Assembly (NCBI GenBank): GCA_014058105.1
Contig: JACGCM010002198.1
Span: 943,001 to 1,007,000 of the forward strand
DNA: 64,000 nucleotides
Source: Kingdonia uniflora
Lineage: Eukaryota; Streptophyta; Magnoliopsida; Ranunculales; Circaeasteraceae
Direction of reading: 5' to 3'
Shown here: piece after piece, positions 11,123-23,596 of the stretch
How positions within the stretch are numbered: the first letter of the stretch is position 1
How the letters are laid out: each line of letters starts with the position of its first letter
Made by a program: the position numbers and the translations under genes
The notes under the pieces: model-generated
What the model was told of the DNA's origin: nothing
What the model saw: the letters and a program-made list of their open reading frames with translations, nothing else
The model's database searches: none

Positions 11123-12214
11123 TTAAGTTGCTTGGCAATTACTATGATTACTGGTCCACTTCGCTTCACATCCATAGTAGAATTGAAACCCACACTTGCA
11201 ATACAACAAATTGAATGAAACTTGGATTATTAATAGATACTTTCAGAAAATGAAAATACAAGCTTATAATGAAGGAATAAAAATACTTGCAAGTGATATG
11301 TAAGCAACCTTCTTTCTTTTCAGCATAGAATTTGTAATTAGAACATCTCCTCCAATTTTTGCTTTTGGCCATCTCCATCACCAAGAGATCATCTTTCCCT
11401 ATCCCTCTTTTAAACTTATCACATCCATGTCCAGAATGCCAAGGGACCTTGCATTGAGCATAAATAATTTTCGGTAGTACGGATACTCTGACATGGTAAC
11501 CACTTCCACTCCGTTATCTATCAACATAGCTGAACAATCCTTGAATGGACAGTAAACCTTTTGAGACCCAAGAATTATAGGCTCACATAGAGTGTTAACC
11601 CATTGATCAAACACTTGTTCAGGAACTATCAATCTGCAAAACTTAGGTTCTAAAACCACTTTACTGTTCAGTCCTGGACAATTAACAGAGTTAATGTTTT
11701 GCTGAATCTTTGTAGCAACATGTTTGCTTATGCAATCAATATAATAAGAGTGACAACACTTCTTGTTATTTAAGAACATGTCTTCTCTTTATTTTTCTTC
11801 CATGCATATCTCACAAAAACTTTGAGAATATTCACTTGCACACATATTATGGACAACTGATTTCTTTTTCAAAGACCCATTGCTACTAGTTTCAGGAGAT
11901 TCAATTGAAGGTTCCCTGTTAAATAAGATTTTTCTTGAAGGCCCATTAGTAATTTGAGGGGCAATAACTGAAGACATTAAAGCCTCTTGAAGTTTCAACT
12001 TAGGAGGTGCTGATGGGAGAGACATCTTTGGGAGAGATGAAGAGTCGGCTTTGGGAGAGATGAACAATTGGGAGAGATGAACAATTGGGAGAGATGAAGA
12101 GCCCGGCTTAGTTGGGAGAGATAAAGAGAAGGAGTAAGAGTTAACTACCACTTTTCCGTGTTTTGTTGAAACTACCTCTAAAGTATGAGAGTAAAACAAA
12201 TATAGGCCGTCCAT
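11123..12214 (-). pseudogene. RBR-type E3 ubiquitin ligase pseudogene
   Basis: Three exons read on the minus strand. Exon 1 starts at ATG 12214 with a proline/serine-rich N-terminus containing a PSAPPKLKLQEALMSS segment, then RING1 (CEICMEEK near 11800, CCHSY, DCISKHVATKIQ). The IBR domain follows (YCPFKDCSAML near 11520-11555), then a WRRC-KFY segment (about 11340) ending HITC near 11290. A last exon from 11194 gives CGFQFYYGCEAKW and a stop at 11123, the RING2 end. Intact family members pass ubiquitin from E2 via a RING2 cysteine. Here there is an in-frame TAA after CMEEK, a frameshift near 11470, and several zinc-ligand cysteines are Tyr or Ser. So the gene structure is complete but dead. 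Confidence 0.75.
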
Positions 12215-12389
12215 CTCTCTCTTTCCCTCAAACCCTAGCCCCTTATTATCTTCGAGACAATGGCAGATTTGTCCATTTGAAAAACACCGTTCTCTAATGT
12301 ATATATATATATACTCAATCTCAAATGGTTAAGCAAAAGGTAAAACTTGCTTCAATCTATTTAACATCTAAATGATATAGTGAAAAATC
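12215..12389. other. 5' flank of the RBR copy, with AT microsatellite
   Basis: On the minus strand this holds a plausible 5' UTR (CTAGGGTTTGAGGGAAAGAGAG just before ATG 12214) and a (TA)n run at 12297-12313. The join with Gyp2 aORF2 lies in about 12290-12390. No terminal repeats of a carrier transposon could be identified. Confidence 0.4.
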
Positions 12390-13080
12390 AATTCAAACAT
12401 TCTCTACAGAGGGTTCTTTTTCGTTTACACCGGAGGAACTTCCACCAACTTCAGGAGCTCTTGGAGCCAAATATTCTTATGCTATAAGTAATAACTATTT
12501 CCCTGTTATATTCTACTCTTTGAATGTAATGGGACCAATACAGGGCTCTAGTCGATTCAAATATTTAGCACGGATTATATCAATATTACAGATAATGCCA
12601 TTTTTGGTCATGAAATTGTCTATCATATCCCTCTCTTCCTCAATCCTCTTAATTTCACCCACAAAAATCGCTATAACTGTTGTTAACTCCTTTGTATGTA
12701 CCTCATCAGCCACAAGCCTATCCCTGTTCGGTACAGAGAGATTTGTAAAATTTGCAAACAAACTCTGTAACAAAATTTTCTGTCTCCAATAACAAAATTT
12801 TAAATTATCCGTCTCAGCGAGCGCCTTCATTAAACTGACCCCAGGTTCGATCTAAGATCATTCATTTCCTTCATCACAACCAGTGATTTACCCAATTTGA
12901 CCTCACTCCTCAATTTATGTTCGACCAATTACTCAACCTTACCTTGAAACACCATCAAATCAACCTCCATTTGTTATATGACTCTAGACAAGTAATTCTC
13001 ACTATTCTGAACAATTAGCGCTTCCGCCTCTATTTTCGTTATTACTTCATTCAAAACCCTCTAACTTCCTCGAGAATTTA
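12390..13080 (-). pseudogene. Gyp2 aORF2, C-terminal end
   Basis: Minus-strand frame 12830-12513 encodes the last coiled-coil part with LTTVIAIFVGEIKRIEEERDM, homologous to the AVIAYFVEEVKRLESERDI region of Gyp4 aORF2 (about 43775-43835). It continues past a stop to a glycine/serine-rich tail near 12430. The upstream part to 13080 is broken by stops. The gene is cut at 13080 by sLTR-2 and resumes at 14258. Confidence 0.65.
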
Positions 13081-14257
13081 TGTAACGCCCCAAATTCTAA
13101 TAATTAGTAAACTAAACTAATTGTTAAAATTCGAGGACGTACAAGTCCCCACAAATAATCAAACAAACCCTTAAATACTCATGTCTATGTTGGATTAAGC
13201 GAATAAACTGTACAAGTGCCCTTCGTTAATTAATGTCTAACTTTAAGCGAATACTCATGTCTAACTTTAATTAATGTATAAAAATAATAAACCATGTATT
13301 GCTATAACTCAAAAATCAGTAAAATGATTTAGTTATCTAGGGAGGAAAAACTCGCGCAGCTCCAAGAAAATAGTCGACCAACTGATTTACCCGAGGTACC
13401 ACTAACGAATTCAAAACTACTAGATAGCCTTAGTATTGCAAAGTAGCACCGTTCCTTATCATCTGGTCCTCACATAAACAATACGGAAGCACCTAAGAAA
13501 TCTCTTTGGCACCAAAGAAATAACAACAAACACCTCATCTCTATTCCAATATAAAGTCTCCTCGTTATGGCTGCATAACCACGTACCAACTCTCTTGAAT
13601 CAACTAAGTATCGATCTTCTTACACAACAAGCAAGCACCTCACGATCTTCTTCTCAAGACCAGATTCCTTTCCTCCTACTCTAATATATCTAATGATTAG
13701 CATCTCAAAAGAAATAAGGGTTTTGTGTAAGCAAGCTGGTGGGTTTTGATGGTGAAGAAAGCAAGGAGGTCAACTTTAAATCAGTAGTAAAAATGGAGAA
13801 GGGAAGGAAGGAGGTTGAACTTCTACGGGATGGAAGAGGCAAGCAGGAGGTGATCAAGTAGGTTAACAAGCAAGGAGGTCTCAGTTTACTATCTCACAAA
13901 ACCTCTTCTCTCTCCACAATCGCACATGTCTTGCCGCCCCTCTCTCTCTCTCTAACACCCCGCTCCACGATGGCAACCTAATCTCCTCTGCCTTCTTCTC
14001 CTCTGGACTCTCTCCTCTACCAAAATACTATCCTACGCAGCAGTAGCAAGATAGCTAAATAAAGTCCAACATATCACGTGAATGACAAAAGACTACAACA
14101 ATCGCAACTCAATATAATGACCTTAAATATATAACAACGGTTAATAGAATACGCCACGTGAACAAGAAAAATATATATGATGCTTCACAATTATCACGAA
14201 AAGTTATTCAACAATGAGTGCACGATTAAAATTTATTAAAAAATACAAGTCATTACA
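13081..14257. mobile_element. sLTR-2, solo LTR in Gyp2 aORF2
   Basis: It begins TGTAACGCCCCAAATTC and ends CATTACA, so it has TG...CA ends with the TGTAA/TTACA inverted repeat. Flanks are attta (13076-13080) and attca (14258-14262), a 5-bp target duplication with one transition. Coiled-coil coding continues on both sides. TGTAACGCCCC ends are common in plant gypsy chromovirus (Tekay-like) LTRs. No primer-binding site, polypurine tract or pol lies inside, so a solo LTR from recombination is the simplest reading. A CT-rich stretch is at about 13936-13955. Confidence 0.65.
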
Positions 14258-16381
14258 ATTCATCAAATCTACCTCAATTTTCTTTATTCGCTCATTCGAC
14301 TTCCTCACCGTACCTCGAACATATACCAAGTCAGCTTCCAGTTTCTTGATATGTTCGACCAAATTCTTCGCAGTAACTTGTGCGCTCACCACATCAATCT
14401 CTTTTCTCTTCAATAGCTCAACCAGATTAGTCATATTACCTCGTGCACATTTACCAAATTAGCCTCCCTTTTCTTTAATCGCTCGGTCAAATCAATTACC
14501 TTATCTTGTGACTAGATTAAATAAACCTCCATTTTCATATTTAGTTCGGTCTAATTTTCTAACGCGTCGTGAGCCTTGTATAAATCGAATAAGAGCTTTT
14601 AATTAAGTCTGGAAATAGCTTTTTGGTGAACTCGCATAGTTTCTAGTTTGTCCTGCAAAACAGATCGCTCTCTCATAACATTCTTTAAGAAGTTATGAAA
14701 TATATTCCTCATACATAGTAGTTCCTACATTCAAGCATTCTATATAATGTCAATTACATATTTTACAAAATATTAAATTATAAATAGATCATCGATACAC
14801 CAGCATGAGTTAACACTTCTCTAGCTTTTAGGCTATCCAAGTTTCTCACTCTGGTTTCCATACGCCTGATGATATCAGGTTCTTGACATATACCTCGACC
14901 TTCTAAAACCCTAAGGTAAGCTCCCTTTAGCCCTCTCTCACTATTTATTTTGGCCTCTAACATGATAGTCAACATCATAAGGTCCTTAGTTACTTGTGGT
15001 GTATACTCTCTAATACCGCTAGGTAGGAAGGGTCAAATTCTTATATACCTACTCCTATCTTTTCTAACTACTTAGTCCTTTTCAATTTTTTCTTTGGCCC
15101 ATCCTAGCCGAGTATTACATAAATTTCTCCAATGTTCTTCACTCAGAACTTTATATTTTCTCATCTGAGCCTCAGTACGTCCAGTTATAAGATCTGCTAT
15201 AGCTGATGAATTTTTCTCTTTAGCAAGCTTTTTCTTTAGAGTCTCAATAGTCAATCATAGTTCGTTAACATCCTACAAATAATAATTCTTTTATCAAAAA
15301 ACATAATTCAATTCATTAAACACACTACTTACATTGCAACAATCATAAAACAAGATAGCTTTCTCCACAAAAACATAGAGATTTTTGAAGACTGCACAAA
15401 TATCTTACACTACCTTCTCCTATTCATCCTCTTCATGGACTTTAGTTTGCATGATCAGAGTGACAACATCGGGTCCTAAACCAACCTCTCGGGCTGGAGT
15501 ATTTTCAACATTGGCCTCCTCCTCTTCTCCATAAGGCCCTTTGACGTCCGTAGTTTGTCCTTCCATAATGGCCATAATTTCAGCATCAGAAAAACTGTCA
15601 TCCTGAAGTCTTTGAACAAGGTTGTCACGAGCAGTACTCACCTCGTTAATATTTTTTGTAGACTCTCTTTCGAGCTTGTCTACGATAAGTTCAAAAGAGG
15701 CCTATTGGCAACCTTCGAGCTCCACTTTACCTTATCCTTCACAAGCCCCCTAGCCAACCTCTACTCTAGCTCAGCAATTTGCTTCTCTAAGAGTTCACTC
15801 CCATCCTTAATACCCAGAACGAGACCCATCAGAATGTGGGAAACCTATGCAGAAATAGTATAAGGATCAAGTAACAAGGGGGGGAAGTCAAATTAATGAA
15901 AATAACTGCGATATTACTACTTACCCATCGTTATTCGCGTTCCACCGAAGATTTTACTTGTGATGCATTCGACATAATAATGGTCCTGAACTTCCCTTCC
16001 AGCGCGAGCAAATCTTTATCCACACTCGGCTTTATAACAGCCTCCTTCAGCTCAAAAGCAGTGGGAGATGGCGGGCTATCAACAGCCCTTCTTTTCTTGT
16101 AGGCAGTTTTGGCCTTCTCACCATCAACGGTCCCAAACTCAGAGGCGGTACCCTTTAGCCTGGGTTGATCGAACTAGTCCTCGATGGCCACTGCTTAAAC
16201 AACGCTGGTGGGGCTTTTACAACCATAGCTATAAAAATACCTCTCTCAAGAGATGTGTTCAGCACGGGGGGAATCGCCCCAAAGGATGAACCAATATCAA
16301 CCATCTTTCTCTTCACCTGTAATTTTTGAACCTTGAAAGACTTGCTATTAACCCTCTTACTTTTACTTATACCAAGATCGC
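14258..16381 (-). pseudogene. Gyp2 aORF2, middle coiled-coil part
   Basis: Minus-strand fragments in 5'-3' order are: 16394-16155 with DLGISKSKRV (compare ELGINSRSEKV near 29450 in Gyp3 and DLGISWKKRV near 41095 in Gyp4), 15641-15420 with an acidic EEEEAN segment, 15254-15072, 14978-14778 and 14434-14204 with long K/E/L heptads (HIKKLEADLVYVRG). They form the long coiled coil of aORF2, interrupted by stops and probably by introns. It is cut upstream at 16381 by sLTR-1 and downstream by sLTR-2. Confidence 0.65.
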
Positions 16382-16678
16382 TGATAATAGTCAAAATTCG
16401 GTGTTTTGTAAAGGTAGAAATCGAGTGTCGTTCACTTCCGAACAGGACTAGAAATTAGTTTTGGTTTTATGTTTTAGTAATCTAAGATTGTAAGACCGTA
16501 AAAATCAATGATCTAGTTTGTTTATCCAGAAAGAAAATCTAGGAGTTTTATAATTTACCACAATCGACATATAATATCAACATAATTTAACATTATTTCT
16601 CCCAAAATATCAAGAACGGATATAAAACTGATGTCAATGTAACCCATGCATAAAAAGACAAGTAAAATATATTGCATG

Positions 16679-16842
16679 TGTTGAGGAATAATAGAATAAG
16701 CTACCAGTTCTATTTTGAAAGAAATTGAGAGAGAAGAGGATATCTTTATTGATTGAAATCTATTTCTATGTACATACTACAAAGAAGGATAACCCTACAA
16801 CATAGGTTGGGCTCCCACTTGGGCTGAACCTAACTCCTAAAA
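16679..16842 (-). mobile_element. 3' LTR of Cop1
   Basis: Aligned with the 5' LTR (23597-23843), it lacks about 80 bases between ACATAGGTT and GGGCTCCCAC, which explains 164 versus 247 bp. Termini on the minus strand are TTTTAGGAG and CCTCAACA, close to perfect inverted ends TGTTAGGA/TCCTCAACA. The polypurine tract AAGGGGGGTTT lies just beyond (about 16843-16856 on the plus strand as its complement). Confidence 0.75.
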
Positions 16843-17109
16843 CCCCCCCTTGGGGCCTTTCATACCAGGCTGACTTGCCGCATCAAAACCTCTGCCTAGC
16901 AAAATCCCCTTGGGAAAAAAGTTGTACAAGGAAGAGTACAATCCTATGCCCTGTATGGGTTGTGGACGCGTATACATTACCTCATCAAAACCTCAAGTCA
17001 GTAAAACCTCCTAGGATAAAAACTACACTATCAGGAAAAAGAGTAAAACACACACATGTCCATGTCAGGCTGAGATTATTCCCCACGTCGATCTCCCCTG
17101 AGATCTATT

Positions 17110-18700
17110 TCCCTGAGATATAAATCTTTTGTATGCTGATTCCGGGTACTAGCTGCTTGAACGTAAGTGGTGCAAGAGTCTTTATGAATATGTTAGCATA
17201 GATGTCTAAAATATCTTCAACAATGGCAATCTCATTCGCCTTTTGTAATTCATAAGGATTGAATGGCTTATGTAAAATGTTCTTTATTTTGTCGCCATTG
17301 ATAAATTGTCATTAACTTGAATGATGCAAGAAAAATAGTTTTCATACATAGTCGATGCTTTATCTTGGATAGAACACGCCATAACTTCAGTTGATGTATC
17401 TTGGAGCATAACCATCATTCTCTGCCAGCTTCATGAAGTACAAGAATCTCCACGTGGTTCAAGGTTGTTGCTACAGTTGTCTATTTTATCGATCTCCAAG
17501 AATCTTTATGTATCTTTGTACATAATCATAATCCATTTGACAATGACTTCTATGTGGGTCTGAGAAGTATTTTGTATCGGTGCACTCTATACTTTTATGT
17601 TTACTATTTTGAGTAGAACAAACCCTAGTCTTTCATACCAATCAGATACATTAGAATATGCCTGATCTCAATTTAGTACCTTTGGGTAGGAACAGAACTA
17701 TGGCAAGCCAAACAATTCACTACGAATGAGTCATTGGGTCTAGTATACCCATCAATTTATAATAAAGTACCTCCTAGCTATGACGTCACAGCCCTAGGAG
17801 TTTCTCTACCCATTAGGATGGTGAAAGATGCCGTTATCCATACCCAAGTAATGGACGTGCAATAAATGACTTAACACCATGTGCTACATCCATATTGAAG
17901 TGTCAGATAACTCTTTTGATATATATTGCTTGGTGTATGAGTATGCCACTACCAAGATGTTCGATCTTCAAATCGAGACACTACATAATTTCCTAAGGTC
18001 TTGTATTTTAAATTTATTTCCAAGGTATTCGACGGCTCTCGCGATCTCCCCCGGAGGTCTAATGATATCCAAATCATTTAGTACATTGTTATGGTAAAAC
18101 TAAAGCTCATTTCTGTGTTCTAAATAAAAATGCATGGACAGAAAATGATATTTGCAAAGTCCCCAACCTTCAAATACTCATTCAACTTACTATGTCTCAT
18201 GGGCTCTAATTACTTCAAGTCAACAATAACTTTTCTAGTTTTATTACGTACACACCTCGTGTGTCGAGCTTAATTGCTTCCTGAAGCTTATACCACCCTA
18301 GGTGGCTTCATGTAGATATTTGTATCTAGTTTCCCATATAGATATACAATATTTATGTTAGACGCATGTCTAGCTTGTTCTCGATAACTTGGCAGACTAA
18401 TCAGTACCAAAATAATATAGCATCCATAACTGAGTAATAGGTCATATTGCAATCGATGCTAGATTTCTTAATGATTTCCTGGGTAACTAGTCTTGCCTTG
18501 ACCAAATTATCTCTCCGAGTTAATCATGTTTCTGTACTTTTTCCATTTATAGCTGACATGCTCAATTGTATCACTTCGTATTATGCTAGTAAGCTGAATT
18601 CCTCTTGAATTCCAGATGCCTACTTTGGCCAATGTACAACAAAACAGTCATATATAATAAGTGGTTATAAATCCACATCCTTGATGGCGAACACAACAGC
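17110..18700 (-). pseudogene. Cop1 reverse transcriptase and RNase H
   Basis: Minus-strand reading from about 18540 gives VKARLVTQ (18500) and YYSVMDAI near 18430, the copia RT start (consensus YKARLVAQ...TYSPVMDAI). Then LYGKLDTNIYMKPP (about 18315-18360) and the CPCIFI motif near 18120 follow, and the RNase H tail IFIKTLAPLTFKQLVPGI ends near 17135. Upstream (18600-18900) is a degraded integrase-RT linker. Many stops and shifts leave it non-functional. Confidence 0.75.
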
Positions 18701-21700
18701 AAATTTAAATTCCTGGTCGACAAATCTTTAATGAACGATCCTACATTGTGCTTATTACAAACTTTTAATAAATTGAGATCTCATTATAATTATACTTATG
18801 TGCCACCCTGGGGTAGTTTCGTAATGCATCAACTGGTCACGCAACTTCTATTGCCTCGTCAATGGGTGGTTCCATCCTTGATGAGCCAACTACACCATTA
18901 GACATATTTGTCTTAAATTTTATAGCTCCCCGACTCAGAATACTTTTTTCCAACGGTACTCCGTACTAAGCGCGAGCCTCAGATTCATTTACGGTTCTAA
19001 TTTCCATGAAATTTTCAGCCGCGATATTAGTTCCCCCAGAATGTTCTACTGTGTAGGTGCATTACTTGCAAGTGCATACACTTATGATACTTCAATAGTG
19101 TCTATGAATATGTCTAGCACTTTATTTATGACCTGTCAGAGGTTTGTAATTCGTTAAACCTTATTATCACCTATCTTATATATAAGGATCTTGATGAGAC
19201 AATGATGGTGTTTTCCAAGACCTCTTAAAAACATCCTCAACATTAACTGTCATATCTCTCTATAATGTTGGGAACATCATCTCATTAGAGTGACAATTAT
19301 CTGCCCTGTAATATATATGTTACCAGTGGGTTCCAAATATCTAGTGATAAATGCAAATCATAACCCATATAATACCAGGCTGACATTGAGGGTCCCATCT
19401 TTATATATTGTGGTACGATTGGCACCTATATAAAATATCTAAATGTTCATTGATGAGTGATACCGGGCTCCCACTAAGTTACTAGTTACTTTTGGGAAAA
19501 AATAATTTGATTATTTTCTATGGAATGAACCCTAATTAGTATTGTGGGAGCAAAAATGCATATGTCACACACTAGCCGGAAGCTGCGATCGTAATAACAG
19601 CAACCTAGCGATTATCCTAAATCACTTGATTAGGTTCTCCGCCAATCCCAAGATGGGTGTGGTATGGGGTACTCACGATGCTCAATCATTTATCCTATTT
19701 AGCGGTAAAATAATCATCAAAATCCTGTAAGTCACATTCTCAATCCCTCGTTAAGTCATATCGATCGACTTTGATAAGTTAATCCAGGAACTGAGCCTAC
19801 GATCGAATGATCTAAGTGAGAAGTCATGTTAATGTTGCATTCCTTGATTTTAATAATAGGCAAATGTAAGACTATCTTCTGGATGTGTCTATTATGACCA
19901 TAAATATTCAAATATGCCACAGTATGGATGGATAGGTCCACATGTGTGTCTATGGATGTGTTTGGAGTAAAGGCTAGATATCCCACTCCACCTTGGTCAT
20001 ACTAGGATAAAATAATAGACTTTCCTTGAAAGCAATCATTATACATACACTCTATGGATCTTCTCTCCAATTAATGAAAGTTGAGATGTAATCTTGATAA
20101 TCCTACTCACTATCTGAGCCCTGAGGAGTATATTAGAAACCATTCTAATAACGTGTTATAACCTTTAGACATAGAGTGAATACACAAAACCTTGTCTATT
20201 ATTTTCTTCAATAGTCATTATGTGATAAGCATTATCATGTATCTCCCTAAACTCTAAAAAAATCAATTGAATTTACTAGTTTATAAAGTGGACTAGATAC
20301 CCTGTATCGTATCGTTAGAAAGTATAGCGTGACGCACTTAGTGCTTTCTATCATGTTGCCCTTGCCAATGATATTCATGCCATCCACGATGCACAAGGTT
20401 AGACAAGAAATATATTTATATCAAAAAAGGATTGAATGCGTGGTACTAGTATCTCTTAGAGATGTGTCGCCACTCATCCGATTATCGGTCATGCTCAATG
20501 AGTAGATAGATCCATAGGCGGGTTGTATATAATAAATCAACTATCATACATATAATTTAATTACTTCGTAAGCAATAAATTCATAGAAAAAATCAAAGAG
20601 AACAATCTCATAGATGGGATACCAAACCAGTACATTTTACGAGCATTATATTAAACTAAACACTGAAAAGTTCCCAACTCAGTCAATGATATAACTAAAA
20701 GTAAAACTACTACTATACAAAAAAGTGAAGTTACTACTTGGCAATGCTCTCTTGGTAATATCATTCATCTACTGATAATTTGCTACTATTTATTCTTAAA
20801 AATTGATCTAAAGCTGTATTGGTATCATGGTTGAAATCTATGGCCACAGACTCTACTGTAGGGTGGTCTGTGCCAGTTGTGATCATGTGATAAGTCTGGG
20901 GTTGATCTCTTTAGATCATCTGGGGTTCCTTGCAATCCTGTGCCTGACTATCTCGTATCCATTTTAAAATTCTTTATATTCTATTTTGGTCCATTGGTGA
21001 ACTTCTTCTTCCCCTTGTCTCAGGTTATTGATGGCTAGAATTTAATCCTGCCATTGTTACCACCTCTCGGCAATCTACAGTTGTGACCCTATCCGTAACT
21101 TTCCCTATCACTAAATCTAGTATTTTATAGCCCTGTCACATGCTTACTCTTAGTAGGCATAAGCTTGAGGTTCTGAACTAGTTGTTCATCATTTTGCTTA
21201 TAAATGAGAAAAACTTGAATTAAGTCTGCGTGTATAGTGATCTATCAAATGCTACCTCGGAAGTGCAATATTTAAAGCGTAAAAAATATAATAGAATATT
21301 CTTAATATCTCTATTACCTTAACTATTTCTCCGTGTAAGATTATAGTAGAGTTGTACTACCGAATACAAATTCTGCCGCTGTCATATAATACTATTATAG
21401 TATAAGGTAATCCATTATCAGGCCTTCCTAAATATAGAGGTGAGGGTGCCAAACAAAGCTCTTACTTTATTATTTTGAGACTCATTATTCCCAACAATAG
21501 TCTTTTCTAGATTCCGTAATAGCAGATAGATTTCAGTATCCATAAAGGTCATGTACTTTATTGGTACCTAAAATAGAAATTACAGTATGGGAAATACTCA
21601 ATGTTTTGAGTGTTACCAACATCTATTATGCATGTAGATCAATATCAGTAGTAGTACTTGATAAACATTCATTGCATTAAGGCAATTTATAGTATTCAAG

Positions 21701-22640
21701 TCAGTGATTCCCAATCATTACTTGTGTGTGAAACTTGTTCATATCCTATTACTTAAGAAATCTTATTAAAGTACATAATTTATAATCATTACTTGTGGTT
21801 CATAGTATATAACGTAATAAAGTACATAATTCCCAATCATTACTTGTAAGTGAACCCTGTTCATGGTTTTAAACTCATGAGATCCTATTAAGTGTCAAAT
21901 CCTAATTTTACCCTGTAAAATGGTGATCTTAACCTTAAAATACATTTTAATTGAGTCTTAGCCAAAATAGCTATTCAAAACCACTGGATGTTGTATTCCT
22001 TATTTTAATAACTAGGGTATTTTAATCCCTAAAGTTCTATAAGGTTCGTATATTCTAGCCAAATGACACATTTGCTACGAATATGAGGGGTATTAGATGT
22101 TTAGCTAGCAAGTGGTCCCACCCCAAAGTCTGCTGGGTTTACAAGATAGGTAGATTATGCCTATCTTTGGACTAACGTTCTAGGGTATTATAGATTTCTA
22201 TCAGTGCCTATATATATCTAAATATTACATGTAACATCTAATTATACCTAGGTAGGAAAAACTGGTTCCTCAGATACCAAGTGCTTAGAAATAAGACTAA
22301 ATCAATTCCTAATTGAGCTCTAATTATTTTTCCCTGATAATGAACTGAGATTTAGATATAACTTCTAGTCGTATTCTAAATTAGTCTTGGTTTTATATTA
22401 TCTGTGATCCCCAGATCTTGATAACTAGTATTCTAGGGGAATACCATTAATATCCTATTAGCAATCATAAGATACTTAAATAGGTATTAATCTATTTACT
22501 TATATCTTATATAAGTGATTCAGTTTTCCTATACAAGGCACTAGTTCCCAAAAAAAAATAAAAAATATTTTTTAATAAAAAAATTAAAAATAGGTCTCCC
22601 ACGTGGTAGGTCTAGTCAATAGGAATTTTTTTTTTAAATT
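18701..22640 (-). pseudogene. Cop1 degraded gag-integrase region
   Basis: This should hold gag, protease and integrase of Cop1. Only weak traces are readable, such as a short FNHDTNTALDQFL-like stretch near 20770-20840 and an EIRTVNESEA segment near 18985-19015. No frame exceeds about 80 codons. Several TACTTGTGNNTGAAC-like short repeats occur at 21690-21870. I cannot place domain boundaries. Confidence 0.4.
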
Positions 22641-23120
22641 GAATCGATTTAACAAAAAATTGGGCTATTTGTATCCAATTCAATGTCTGAACCGGTGCTG
22701 GACCGGTCTGACTCGGTCTGGGTCTAGGCCTAAATCAGGTTGATCGGTCTGGACCAGTTTGACCACGTCAAATGGTTCACACATGTGTCTGTCACATGTA
22801 CCCTACACGTGACTACTATACATGTCCCACACGTACCACGCACGTGCCTGCCACACGTGCCACTCCGGGGCCGGTCTGGTGACTGCCATGTATTACCCCT
22901 GGTAACTACCACGTGTTACGTTCTATGACTGCCATGTGTCAACACACGTGTCTTTTATGTATCATGCCATGTGTCACCACCACGTCAGTATGCTACGTGT
23001 CCTCGACATGTATCACTGCTAATGTAAGCACAATCAACCCTATTTCCACGCCAGCATGCTACATGTCCTCGACATGTGTCATTGCTAATGTCAGCATAAT
23101 GCAAAATAATAACTTCATCA
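22640..23120. repeat. CACGTG/CATGTG-rich leader of Cop1 with 66-bp tandem duplication
   Basis: Between the 5' LTR and gag of Cop1 there are five CACGTG hexamers within about 22800-22955 and several CATGTG/ACATGT words. Two copies of a roughly 50-base unit (ATGCTACRTGTCCTCGACATG) start at 22981 and 23047. CACGTG is the core of plant G-boxes bound by bZIP and bHLH factors. Whether they act on the LTR promoter is unknown. Confidence 0.55.
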
Positions 23121-23596
23121 TCAGATAATTATATAATAATATTTAAAAAATAATAATATTTTATTTGCTGACGTCATCATGACCAAAAATTGCCATTTTT
23201 GGCCGTGAAACTGCCTAGCTTCAACGTCACTTTTTCGGTGATTGGGACTCCTTTAGACGTGCGATATACCGCTGGAAAGATCATGGGATAAGATAACTAA
23301 AAAAAAGTAGTATTGCTTCTATCTGATGTCCACAGAGAAATAAATTTTGGTTTGAACATAACCCTTAATCACGAGTAAAAACAATACCAAAAAGTGCTAT
23401 TTTTAATTCGAATTAAATAGGTAAAAATAATTTTGATCCATATTCAGATATCATATATCATAGATTAGAGATAAATTGAATTTACATTCGAAAATATGTA
23501 AAATACCTCTCCTAATCGTAAGAATTACCTGAAAATACTGATTTTGGAGAGTTATTTCTTATCCTCTTGATCCACTAGCTCTACTTGCTGATAACG

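Noticed and set aside
11399..11500. Minus frame ending in NARSLGILDMDVISLKEG as true coding
   Set aside because: It is a frameshifted reading; the other frame gives the RBR-typical AQCKVPWHSG.
9514..12400. Helitron carrying the RBR and SET gene pieces
   Set aside because: I could not find a convincing TC start, CTRR end or 3' hairpin, so the carrier is left open.
13081..14257. Promoter or UTR region of a cellular gene
   Set aside because: TG...CA ends, target duplication and interruption of a coding frame fit a solo LTR better.
22730..23128. Overlapping short ORFs on both strands in the CACGTG-rich region
   Set aside because: They arise from stop-poor repetitive sequence in the Cop1 leader and have no homology I recognise.
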